64,000 nucleotides of DNA from Neofamilia massiliensis. Its GTDB lineage: Bacteria; Bacillota; Clostridia; Tissierellales; Peptoniphilaceae. The position numbers and the translations under genes were made by a program. The notes beneath the pieces were generated by a model. It did not search any database and was not told the DNA's origin. It saw nothing but the letters and a program-made list of their open reading frames with translations. Position 1 is the stretch's first letter, and each line of letters starts with the position of its first letter. The stretch covers positions 840,258 through 904,257 of the forward strand of contig NZ_CYUJ01000002.1 of assembly GCF_001299475.1 (NCBI RefSeq), read 5' to 3'. This document shows, one piece after another, positions 8,590-16,572 of the stretch.

Positions 8590-9315
8590 ATGAAAGATAA
8601 AATTAAAATTAACATCGATAATGTTTATGAAGGTCCAATGGACTTACTTTTAAGCCTTATTAAAGACAATAAGATTGATATATATGATATTCCTATCTCA
8701 TATATAACTGATGAGTTTATAAATAAAATAGGGCAGATGTCTTTTGAGAATTTAGATTCATTTTTAGATTTCTCACTTATGGCATCAATACTATTACAAA
8801 TTAAGTCTAAAATGCTTCTTCCAAAATTTGAAGAAGATGACGACGAAGAAGATCCAAGAAAAGACCTTGTTGATAGATTAATTGAATACAGGTATTTTAA
8901 AAATATAGCAACTATTTTAAAAGATTTTAATGAGCAGGCTAATAAGAAAATTTTGAAACAATCTGAAGACTTGACAATACTTGCCTTAGAAGAAAAAATT
9001 GACTACAAGGAAGTTACAGCAAATAGATTAGCCTCAGTCTATTCAAGACTTTTGTTTAAAAAATCTATTAAAGAAAAAGAAATAGTTTTTGATATAGAAG
9101 AAGACAAATACACAATAGAGGCTTGTTTAGACATACTTTATACAAAAATAGAAAACTACAATAAATTTTATTTTAAAAATCTTTTTGATAGCGACAGCAC
9201 TAAGTTAGAAATAGTAACTTATTTTTTAGCCTTGCTAGAATTAATGAAACTAAAAAAAATCAAAGTAAAACAAAAAGATGAAGAGATAAAAATCGAAAGG
9301 ATTGCCAATGCCTGA
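8590..9315 (+). CDS. scpA: Segregation and condensation protein A
   Basis: ScpA is the kleisin that bridges SMC heads in the Smc-ScpAB condensin. The N-terminal signature YEGPMDLLLSLIKDNKIDIYDIPI and the linker with an acidic patch (FEEDDDEEDPRKD) followed by LVDRLIEYRYFKNIA are typical, as is the C-terminal winged-helix stretch TYFLALLELMKLKKIKVKQ. At 241 residues, normal. The ribosome site is weak (ACTAAAGT). It overlaps scpB by eight bases, keeping the two subunits coupled. Confidence 0.95.
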   Translation: MKDKIKINIDNVYEGPMDLLLSLIKDNKIDIYDIPISYITDEFINKIGQMSFENLDSFLDFSLMASILLQIKSKMLLPKFEEDDDEEDPRKDLVDRLIEYRYFKNIATILKDFNEQANKKILKQSEDLTILALEEKIDYKEVTANRLASVYSRLLFKKSIKEKEIVFDIEEDKYTIEACLDILYTKIENYNKFYFKNLFDSDSTKLEIVTYFLALLELMKLKKIKVKQKDEEIKIERIANA

Positions 9316-9823
9316 TATAAAAAAAGTAATTGAAGCAATATTATTTGTTGCAGGAGAGCCTGTTAATATAAATTCTCTTAGTAAATCATTAAAAACTTCA
9401 AAAGAAGAAATTAGCTTTGCAATTAATAGTCTTATAGAAGAAAAATACAATAGAGATAATTCTGGTATTATTATTAATAAAACTAATGATGAAATAACTT
9501 TTTCTACTAATGAACGTTATTTTGATATTATTGCAGAATATTTTAATTATGATAAGCAAAAAGAACTAACTAATGCTGCTTTAGAGGTTCTGTCAATAGT
9601 TGCATATAAGCAACCTATTACAAAGTCAGAGATTGACTTTATCAGAGGCGTAAAATCAGATCATATTATTTCTAAACTAGTTAACGATGGTTTTATTTAT
9701 GTATCAGATAAGTTAGATGCTCCAGGAATTCCAAATCTCTATAGCACAACAAATAAATTCTTATTAAAGTTTAATCTAGAATCGTTAGATGATCTTGAAA
9801 AAGTAGATATAAAAGGAGAATAA
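9308..9823 (+). CDS. scpB: Segregation and condensation protein B
   Basis: ScpB is the winged-helix partner that dimerises on ScpA in the condensin complex. The typical start DIKKVIEAILFVAGEPV is followed by LSKSLKTSKEEISFAINSL and the diagnostic AALEVLSIVAYKQPITKSEI and IRGVKSDHIISKLV. ATG 9308 is preferred because AAAGG lies seven bases before it; the TTG at 9302 would add two residues without a ribosome site. At 171 residues, normal length. Confidence 0.95.
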   Translation: MPDIKKVIEAILFVAGEPVNINSLSKSLKTSKEEISFAINSLIEEKYNRDNSGIIINKTNDEITFSTNERYFDIIAEYFNYDKQKELTNAALEVLSIVAYKQPITKSEIDFIRGVKSDHIISKLVNDGFIYVSDKLDAPGIPNLYSTTNKFLLKFNLESLDDLEKVDIKGE

Positions 9824-9825
9824 CT

Positions 9826-10545
9826 TTGAGACTACAAAAATATCTAGCCCACTGTGGAGTTGCTTCTAGAAGACAGGCAGAGCTAATTATAGCTAAGTCG
9901 AGAGTTAGCGTTAACGATGAGATAGTTACAGATCCAGCTCGCGATGTAAGTGACCAAGATCTGGTAAAAGTAGATGGTAAACTTATAAAGCTAAATAAAA
10001 CTTATAAATATTATTTATTAAACAAGCCTCTTGGAGTAGTTTCAACTGCTAGTGATGAAAAAGGACGTTTAAATGTAATTGACTTAATTAATTCAGACAA
10101 ACGCCTATATCCAATTGGTAGACTTGACATGGATACTACAGGTATAATTTTAATTACAAATGATGGAAAGCTTACACAAATACTAACTCACCCTAAATAT
10201 GAATTATCTAAAACATATATAGCCAAGGTCAAGGGCAGACCAAATAAAACTAGCTTAAATAAATTGAGAAGTGGTTTATATATTGATGGTAGAAAAACAA
10301 AAGAGGCCCAAGTAAGGATTCTAAATACTTATCCCAATGAAACATTAGTTGAGATAAGTATTCAAGAAGGACGAAATAGACAAATTAGAAAAATGTTTGA
10401 TGCCATAGACCATCCTGTTGTTTCTTTAAAGAGAATTAAAATAGGTGAAATTGAAATCGGTGGATTAATGGTTGGAGACTATAGAGAATTAAATAAAGAA
10501 GAAATGGATTATATTAATCAAATTAAAAATAATAATGAAATATAG
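9826..10545 (+). CDS. rluB: 23S rRNA pseudouridine synthase RluB family
   Basis: An S4 domain (RLQKYLAHCGVASRRQAELII) followed by a RluB/RsuA-type synthase that isomerises a uridine in 23S rRNA (U2605 type in E. coli numbering). The catalytic Asp is in GRLDMDTTGIILITNDG, and YKYYLLNKPLGVVSTASDE and EGRNRQIRKMF are family motifs. The start is TTG 9826, with AAAAGGAGAA placed seven bases upstream; no ATG is available in frame nearby. The scpA-scpB-rluB order is conserved in Firmicutes. It overlaps the next gene by eleven bases. Confidence 0.93.
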   Translation: MRLQKYLAHCGVASRRQAELIIAKSRVSVNDEIVTDPARDVSDQDLVKVDGKLIKLNKTYKYYLLNKPLGVVSTASDEKGRLNVIDLINSDKRLYPIGRLDMDTTGIILITNDGKLTQILTHPKYELSKTYIAKVKGRPNKTSLNKLRSGLYIDGRKTKEAQVRILNTYPNETLVEISIQEGRNRQIRKMFDAIDHPVVSLKRIKIGEIEIGGLMVGDYRELNKEEMDYINQIKNNNEI

Positions 10546-11104
10546 ACTAGGAAATGTTCATCAAATTGTGGACTTAATAATTAGAAATTATCTTAAAAAA
10601 GGATCAATTTGTGTTGATGCAACTTTAGGTAATGGCAAGGATAGTTTAAAAATATATAAAACTTTAGACGGAGATTGCAAGATTTATTCTTTTGATATCC
10701 AAGACCAAGCAATTATAAAGTCCAAAAAACTCTTTGCTGAAAATAAAATTAATGAATATAAAATAAAAATTATAAATGATAGTCATGAGAATATATACAA
10801 TTATATTCATGAACCAGTTGATTTTTTTATTATGAATTTAGGTTATCTTCCAGGTGGAAATAAGGATATAACTACAAATTATAAGTCTGTAAAAATATTT
10901 TTAGATAAAATTACTTTAATTATGAAAGCAAAGTCTTTTGGTCTAATAATATTTTATCCTGGTCATGAAAAAGGCATGGAAGAGTATATAGAAATTTCAA
11001 AATATCTATCAGACTTAGATCAAAATAAATTTAATGTAAGTAAAATTGAACAAATGAATCAAAAGAATCAACCTCCTTTGGTTGTAATGGTAGAAAGGTT
11101 GTAA
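10535..11104 (+). CDS. mnmM: tRNA wobble-uridine methyltransferase MnmM (YtqB family)
   Basis: Class I SAM methyltransferase of the family long annotated as putative rRNA methylase (YtqB). In Bacillus-type bacteria the family carries the last methylation of mnm5s2U at the tRNA wobble position, replacing the MnmC methylase domain. Seen here: HQIVDLIIRNYLKKGSICVDATLGNGKD (SAM loop), FIMNLGYLPGGNKDITT, IIFYPGHEKGMEEY and the terminal QKNQPPLVVMVERL. At 189 residues, normal length. Function is by family membership; the oxidoreductase partner MnmL is not in this window. Confidence 0.85.
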   Translation: MKYRLGNVHQIVDLIIRNYLKKGSICVDATLGNGKDSLKIYKTLDGDCKIYSFDIQDQAIIKSKKLFAENKINEYKIKIINDSHENIYNYIHEPVDFFIMNLGYLPGGNKDITTNYKSVKIFLDKITLIMKAKSFGLIIFYPGHEKGMEEYIEISKYLSDLDQNKFNVSKIEQMNQKNQPPLVVMVERL

Positions 11105-11105
11105 A

Positions 11106-11954
11106 ATGGAAAATATATTATATTTAATAAATGAAAAATACGATAATCTAAGTAAGATGCATAAAAAGCTAGCAGATTACATTTTAAATAATAGTGAAAA
11201 AGCTATTTTAATGCCAATAAGTGAGTTGGCAGAAGAAAGTACTGTTAGTGAAGCAACAATAGTTAGGTTTACTTATAAATTAGGATACTCTGGCTATAAG
11301 GAGTTTCAAAAAGCCTTACTTGATTCAATCAAATACTCTTTGACAACTATACAAAGACTAGATGTTTCTAAAGATTTATCTGACAATAAGCTTATCCATT
11401 CACAAGTAAATAGTGATGTAAATGACATAAATACAACATTTTCTCAATTAGATCCAAAGGTAATAATTGATGCTGCAAAATTAATCGATGAATCAGATAG
11501 GATATTTATATTTGGCCTACGTACTTCTAACTTGCTTGCCCAATATCTTGCCCAATATTTAAGAATGATGGGTTTTGATATTGTGTTAGTTGAAGCAACT
11601 AGAATGGAACCCTTTGAATACTTAGTTAATATGACTGAAGACGATCTTTTGCTTTGTCTATCCTTCCCGAGATACTCTCAAAGGACTATCCAATGTATAA
11701 AGTCAATTTATGACAAGGGCTATAAGATTATAAGTATTACAGATTCAGAAACTTCTCCTGTTTATAAGTTTTCAAAAATATCTTTAATAGCCAGATCAAG
11801 TATGAATAGCTTTTTCGATTCTTTAGTATCTCCTTTGGTTCTTGTAAATACTTTATTACAAGCCCTAAGTGTTGTGACAAAAAGAAATGTAAAAGCATCA
11901 TTTACTGCTTTAGAAGAATTTTGGGAAAAGAATTCTACTTATGAAAAAATATGA
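11106..11954 (+). CDS. MurR/RpiR family transcriptional regulator
   Basis: N-terminal helix-turn-helix of the RpiR type (KLADYILNNSEKAILMPISELAEESTVSEATIVRFTYKLGYSGYKEFQ, about 18-68) and a C-terminal SIS sugar-phosphate-binding domain (about 125-260, FIFGLRTSNLLAQYLAQYLRMMG, LLLCLSFPRYSQRTI). Such proteins usually control sugar or amino-sugar genes. No sugar catabolic genes lie nearby; it is inside a housekeeping operon two bases after mnmM and overlaps the next gene by 14 bases, so its targets are unknown. AAAGGT is the ribosome site. Confidence 0.88.
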   Translation: MENILYLINEKYDNLSKMHKKLADYILNNSEKAILMPISELAEESTVSEATIVRFTYKLGYSGYKEFQKALLDSIKYSLTTIQRLDVSKDLSDNKLIHSQVNSDVNDINTTFSQLDPKVIIDAAKLIDESDRIFIFGLRTSNLLAQYLAQYLRMMGFDIVLVEATRMEPFEYLVNMTEDDLLLCLSFPRYSQRTIQCIKSIYDKGYKIISITDSETSPVYKFSKISLIARSSMNSFFDSLVSPLVLVNTLLQALSVVTKRNVKASFTALEEFWEKNSTYEKI

Positions 11955-13170
11955 TTTAATAATTGTAGGCGGAGGTGCAGCAGGAATGTTTGCTGCCTTT
12001 GCTGTCAAAGAAAAGAATCCTTCTGCAAAAATATTACTTATAGAACAAAATGAAAAATTAGGAAAAAAAATTTATATAACAGGAAAGGGAAGATGTAATG
12101 TAACCAACGCTTGTGATATAAGTGAGTATTTTGACAACATAAAGACCAATCCAGAATTTCTATATTCGTCCCTTTATACTTTTACAAATGAAGATACGAT
12201 GAATTTTTTTCAAAAACAAAATGTGCCATTGAAAATTGAAAGAGGTAATAGAGTTTTTCCAAAAAGCGATAAGTCTAGTGACATAATAAAGGGCCTTGCT
12301 AGGTCTATCAACAATGCAGATATTCATTTAAATGAAAAAGTTGAAAAGATAGACAAGTTTAATGGTTATTTTAATGTTTCAACCAATAAAAATAAATATG
12401 AAAGCCCAAAATTAATTATTGCTACTGGCGGGCTCTCTTATCCTGCAACAGGTTCTACTGGAGATGGCTATAACTTTGCAAAAGCCTTTGGCCATAAAAT
12501 AATGGAACTCAAACCTTCTCTATGTCCAATAATTTTAGATGACAATAACTTGTCAATGGTAACAGGTCTTACTGTTAAAAATGCTGAAATTACTGTATAT
12601 ATAAATAAGAAAAAAGAAATTTCTTATTTTGGAGATTTTCTATTTACTCATAGAGGAATTTCTGGACCTATAGTTTTAACCCTTACAGATTTTATTAACG
12701 ACTATCCAGATAAGGCTATTGAACTTTATTGTAATTTTAAACCAGCAGTGGATATTAAAGAATTAGAAGAAAGATTACTGAAAGACATTGATAAAAATCC
12801 TAAAAAAGAATTGAAGTCTATTTTAAAAAATTATTTTCCTGAATCGCTTGCCGACTATTTACTAGCATCAGCTAAAATAAATCCAAAGTTGAAATTACAC
12901 GAAATAACAAAAGACTTGAGAAAAAATATTTTGAACTTAATGACATCATACAAATTTTCTTATAAAAATATAGCGCCTATAAGCCAAGCTATTATTACAA
13001 AAGGTGGAGTTTCAACACTTGAAATCAATCCATCTACAATGGAATCTAAAATAGTTGATGGACTTTATTTTTGTGGTGAAATAATTGATGTAAATGGTTT
13101 AACAGGTGGCTATAACTTACAAATTGCATTTTCTACAGGATATTTAGCTGGAAAATCTGTTTTTGAATAA
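11941..13170 (+). CDS. NAD(P)/FAD-dependent oxidoreductase, HI0933/BaiN family
   Basis: Flavoprotein of the YtfP/HI0933/BaiN group (409 residues). The FAD Rossmann motif is IIVGGGAAGMFAAFA at the N terminus, then EQNEKLGKKIYITGKGRCNVTN, LIIATGGLSYPATGSTGDGY, and the C-terminal GLYFCGEIIDVNGLTGGYNLQIAFSTG FAD closure. The physiological reaction in most members is unknown; only the bile-acid enzyme BaiN has an assigned activity. The place ahead of cmk is shared with many Clostridia. Confidence 0.88.
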   Translation: MKKYDLIIVGGGAAGMFAAFAVKEKNPSAKILLIEQNEKLGKKIYITGKGRCNVTNACDISEYFDNIKTNPEFLYSSLYTFTNEDTMNFFQKQNVPLKIERGNRVFPKSDKSSDIIKGLARSINNADIHLNEKVEKIDKFNGYFNVSTNKNKYESPKLIIATGGLSYPATGSTGDGYNFAKAFGHKIMELKPSLCPIILDDNNLSMVTGLTVKNAEITVYINKKKEISYFGDFLFTHRGISGPIVLTLTDFINDYPDKAIELYCNFKPAVDIKELEERLLKDIDKNPKKELKSILKNYFPESLADYLLASAKINPKLKLHEITKDLRKNILNLMTSYKFSYKNIAPISQAIITKGGVSTLEINPSTMESKIVDGLYFCGEIIDVNGLTGGYNLQIAFSTGYLAGKSVFE

Positions 13171-13188
13171 AAATAAGGAGTGTATGTT

Positions 13189-13845
13189 ATGCAAATTGCT
13201 ATTGATGGACCTTCAGCAGCAGGAAAAAGTACTTTAGCGAAAAAATTAGCAGAAAAATTAAATATAGAATATTTAGATACAGGAGCCATGTACAGGACTT
13301 TGGCCTTGTATTTTTATGAGGAAAATTTTACAAATTTTGATGATGAAGAAGAATTAAAAGTTTTCCTTTCTAAAATTAAAATTGATGTTAGAAATAATAA
13401 GTTTTATTTATTTGATAGAGATGTAAGCCAAGATATTAGGGAAGAAGAAATAGGTCTACTTGCATCAAAAATTTCATCTTACCAAATTATTAGAAGTTTT
13501 TTAGTAGAAAAACAACAAGAAATTGCAAAAGGAAAAGACATTGTAATGGATGGCAGAGATGTAGGAACTGTTATATTAAAAAATGCAGACTTTAAGTTTT
13601 ATTTAACTGCAGATGTTAACAAGAGAGCTCAAAGACGTTATAAAGACTTGTTAGTTAAAGATCCTAACGCTGATTTTAACAAAACCTTAGAAGCCCTAAA
13701 AAAAAGAGATCACGATGATATGACCAGAGAGCATTCACCTCTTACAAAGGCTACAGATGCTATTGAAATAGATACTAGTCATTTAACAATAGATGAAACT
13801 ATTGATGAATTTTTGAAAGTAATCAGAGGAACTTGTAATGTATAG
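13189..13845 (+). CDS. cmk: (d)CMP kinase
   Basis: Phosphorylates CMP and dCMP with ATP in pyrimidine salvage. The P-loop is IDGPSAAGKSTLAKKLA at the N terminus; LDTGAMYRTLALYF, MDGRDVGTVIL and the lid R-rich RAQRRYKDL follow. At 218 residues the length is normal. ATG 13189 has AAGGAG eight bases upstream; an in-frame GTG at 13180 is the last base of that ribosome site and is rejected. It overlaps plsC by eight bases; cmk-plsC-ispH-rpsA is a well-known Clostridial order. Confidence 0.96.
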   Translation: MQIAIDGPSAAGKSTLAKKLAEKLNIEYLDTGAMYRTLALYFYEENFTNFDDEEELKVFLSKIKIDVRNNKFYLFDRDVSQDIREEEIGLLASKISSYQIIRSFLVEKQQEIAKGKDIVMDGRDVGTVILKNADFKFYLTADVNKRAQRRYKDLLVKDPNADFNKTLEALKKRDHDDMTREHSPLTKATDAIEIDTSHLTIDETIDEFLKVIRGTCNV

Positions 13846-14413
13846 ATTTTTAAGACCTATAGCTAAGTTTTTTATTAAGATTTTTTATAGCCTAAATATA
13901 AATGGATCATTTGAAAACTTAGATGATAATTATATAATCTGTGCCAACCATGGAAGTGCTTTAGATCCAATATTTTTAGCTGTCACCTTTGACGAACCAA
14001 TAAACTTTATGGGCAAAAAGGAACTTTTCAAAAGACCTTTATTAGACAAGTTTTTTAAATCGTTAAATGTCTTTCCTGTAGATAGACAGGAAAATGATAT
14101 TAAGGCTTTAAAAGAAGGGGTTAGAAGATTAAAAGATGGGAAAATACTTGGAATATTTATAGAGGGCACACGGGTAGAAGGCTATGACCCAACCAACGCA
14201 AAAGCTGGACCAATTTTAATCGCAAACCTTGCCAATAAAAAAATTCTTCCAGTAAAAATTGATACTAGCTATAGAATTTTTTCTAAAGTTGATATAACAA
14301 TTAGGGAACCATTTACTATTGACAAGGCTTTTTTAAAGGAAAATAAGGATACAGGCTATCAAGCTTTAGCCGAAGAAGTGCTATATAAAATTTATAAGGG
14401 TGATGAATATTAA
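13838..14413 (+). CDS. plsC: 1-acyl-sn-glycerol-3-phosphate acyltransferase
   Basis: Makes phosphatidic acid from lysophosphatidic acid at the membrane. Motif I is NHGSALDP (HX4D), motif II surrounds FMGKKELFKRP, and motif III is IEGTRVEGY (the usual PEGTRS is altered at the first residue). The N terminus is hydrophobic/basic (RFLRPIAKFFIKIFYSL). At 191 residues it is within the short bacterial range. It overlaps ispH by eleven bases, and GTG/ATG of ispH lie inside its last codons. Confidence 0.9.
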   Translation: MYRFLRPIAKFFIKIFYSLNINGSFENLDDNYIICANHGSALDPIFLAVTFDEPINFMGKKELFKRPLLDKFFKSLNVFPVDRQENDIKALKEGVRRLKDGKILGIFIEGTRVEGYDPTNAKAGPILIANLANKKILPVKIDTSYRIFSKVDITIREPFTIDKAFLKENKDTGYQALAEEVLYKIYKGDEY

Positions 14414-16511
14414 TATTTTACTTGCAGACACATACGGATTTTGTTTTGGTGTAAAAAGAGCAGTAGAACTAACTGAAGAAACTCTTGCAAAAGAAAAATC
14501 TGTCTATATAGATGGCATGCTCATACACAATGAAGATGAAGTTTCAAGACTTTCGAGCTTAGGACTTAAAGAACTGGATTCTTCAATCCAAGACGGAGAC
14601 ACTTTGATTTTAAGAACTCACGGAAGTCCAGTGGAAAAAAAAGAAGCTTATGAAAATAAATACAAAGTAATTGACACAGTTTGTCCCTATGTTCAAAGGG
14701 TTCACAAAATTGTAAAAGAAAATTGTGACAAAAAAGTTGTTATTTTTGGTAAAAAAAATCATGCTGAAGTAATAGGCATTAATTCCAATATAAATTATAA
14801 GGGGATAGTTATAGAAACAGAAAAAGACTTAAATAACAATTTAAATAACTTTAATAATTTAGCAGACGAAATTGTTATAGTATGTCAAACAACTTTTAAA
14901 GAATCTACTGCTGATAAATTTTTAAAAATTTTAGATGAAAATAAAATAAATTATAATTTTTTTAATACTATTTGTTCGGCTACAAGAAAACGCTCAAGTG
15001 CCGTTATTGACCTTGCAAAAAAATGCGATTGTCTAATTATTTTAGGAGATAAGAAAAGTTCTAATTGCACAAAGCTATATGAATATGCTAAAATATATTG
15101 TGACCAAGTATATTTTATAAATCGCATTTCAGAGATAGATATTTTTGAAATTATGTTATATAATAATATTGGTATAATCGCAGGTGCTTCAACACCTGAT
15201 TGGATAATTAAGGAGGCTATTGAAAAGATGGAAGATATGAACAAGAATGAAATGATGGAAGCTATTGAAAGCTCCTTCACAAGAATCAAGAGAGGTGATA
15301 TTCTCAAAGGAACAGTACTTTATGTAAATGATTCTGAAATAACTGTAAATATTAATTACAGGGCTGATGGAATCATTAACAGAGACGAAGTATCTGACGA
15401 TCCTACTATAAGTCCATCTGACTTATTTAAGGCAGGAGATGAAATCGAAGTTTATGTTCTAAAGATGGATGATGGAGACGGTAACGTTTTATTATCACAT
15501 AAAAGAGTGCAAAGACTTAAAAATTGGGATGTTGTCGAAGAAAAATTCAACAATGAAGAAATTGTTGATGCTATTGTGAACGAAGTTACAAAGGGTGGCT
15601 TAAAATGTGAAGTCGAAGGACTTAATGCTTTCATGCCAGCATCTCAAGTGTCAATAGGATATAAAAAAGATTTATCTGTGTTCTTAGATGAGGTTTTAGC
15701 TTCAAAGATAATTGATTTTAACAAAGATAAGAGAAGAATTATTCTTTCTAGAAAAGTTGTTGAACAAAAAGAACTTGATGCTTTAAAAGAAGAAATTTAT
15801 TCTAAGATTCACGTAGGTGATGTAATAGAAGGAACAGTACAAAGACTAACAAACTTTGGTGCTTTTGTAGATATTGGAGGAATTGACGGACTAATCCACA
15901 TTTCTCAACTTTCTTGGCAAAGAGTTAAACATCCTTCAGATGTTGTTCAACCAAACCAAAAAATAGAGGTTCAAGTTTTAGATATTGATCCAGAAAATGA
16001 TAGAATTGCTTTAGGCTTAAAACAATTAACTAAAGAACCTTGGGAAGTTTTTGTTGAAAACAACAAGGTTGGAGATATAATCAAAGGTAAGATTGTAAAT
16101 CTTTTAGATTTTGGTGCTTTTGTTAAACTTGATAGTGGAGTAGATGGTTTACTACACGTTTCTCAAATAGCTAGAGAACATGTTGAAAAACCAAGTGATA
16201 AGCTTGAAATCGGTCAAGATGTAGAAGTAATGATTACTGAAATTGACGAAGAAAATAAAAAAATTAGCCTTTCAATTAAAGAAATTGAAAGAAAAAAAGC
16301 TAGAGAAGCTAGAGCTAAAGAAAAAGCTGAAAAATCTGAACAAGTTGAAAATACTACAGAAGAAAAGGTATCATCAACTACAACTAATGAAGTAGTTAAA
16401 GAAGATATGCCTAAAAAAGAAAAAGTAGAAAATGTTGAAAAACAACAAGAAGATAATAGCTTTGGTATTAACCTTGCAGACCTACTAAACAAAGAAGATT
16501 TTGACGCTTAA
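14403..16511 (+). CDS. ispH: IspH (HMBPP reductase) fused to ribosomal-protein-S1-like domains
   Basis: Two-part protein of 702 residues. The N half (about 1-277) is 4-hydroxy-3-methylbut-2-enyl diphosphate reductase, last step of the MEP pathway. [4Fe-4S] cysteines are near 14 (FCFGV), 94 (DTVCP) and 191 (NTICS), with HGSP, HAEVIG and QTTFKEST. The C half has four S1 OB-fold repeats (about 295-365, 380-455, 470-540, 555-630), the third and fourth canonical (NFGAFVDIGGIDGLIHISQL, DFGAFVKLDSGVDGLLHVSQ), then a charged tail. Such fusions are known from Clostridia. ATG 14403 fits the IspH N terminus; GTG 14400 is also possible. A terminator follows. Confidence 0.95.
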   Translation: MNINILLADTYGFCFGVKRAVELTEETLAKEKSVYIDGMLIHNEDEVSRLSSLGLKELDSSIQDGDTLILRTHGSPVEKKEAYENKYKVIDTVCPYVQRVHKIVKENCDKKVVIFGKKNHAEVIGINSNINYKGIVIETEKDLNNNLNNFNNLADEIVIVCQTTFKESTADKFLKILDENKINYNFFNTICSATRKRSSAVIDLAKKCDCLIILGDKKSSNCTKLYEYAKIYCDQVYFINRISEIDIFEIMLYNNIGIIAGASTPDWIIKEAIEKMEDMNKNEMMEAIESSFTRIKRGDILKGTVLYVNDSEITVNINYRADGIINRDEVSDDPTISPSDLFKAGDEIEVYVLKMDDGDGNVLLSHKRVQRLKNWDVVEEKFNNEEIVDAIVNEVTKGGLKCEVEGLNAFMPASQVSIGYKKDLSVFLDEVLASKIIDFNKDKRRIILSRKVVEQKELDALKEEIYSKIHVGDVIEGTVQRLTNFGAFVDIGGIDGLIHISQLSWQRVKHPSDVVQPNQKIEVQVLDIDPENDRIALGLKQLTKEPWEVFVENNKVGDIIKGKIVNLLDFGAFVKLDSGVDGLLHVSQIAREHVEKPSDKLEIGQDVEVMITEIDEENKKISLSIKEIERKKAREARAKEKAEKSEQVENTTEEKVSSTTTNEVVKEDMPKKEKVENVEKQQEDNSFGINLADLLNKEDFDA
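15170..15230 (+). promoter_or_regulatory. Possible internal promoter and ribosome site for S1 part alone
   Basis: Inside the ispH/S1 gene, TGG-TATAAT (15170-15178) is an extended -10 box. A perfect six-bp hairpin CAGGTG/CACCTG follows (15181-15198), then AAGGAGG (15210-15216), 11 bases before an in-frame ATG at 15228. That ATG lies at the IspH-S1 junction (MEDMNKNEM) and would yield S1 without IspH. No -35 is seen, and such boxes occur by chance in AT-rich DNA. Confidence 0.4.
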
Positions 16512-16530
16512 ATTAATTTAAATCAAAATG

Positions 16531-16557
16531 AGGACTAGATAAAATCTAGTCCTTTTT
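16531..16557 (+). terminator. Intrinsic terminator after ispH/S1
   Basis: AGGACTAGAT (16531-16540), loop AAA, ATCTAGTCCT (16544-16553), then a run of five T. A perfect ten-bp stem separates this operon from miaB, whose start is 15 bases further. Confidence 0.9.
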
Positions 16558-16572
16558 AGATAAAGAGGATAT

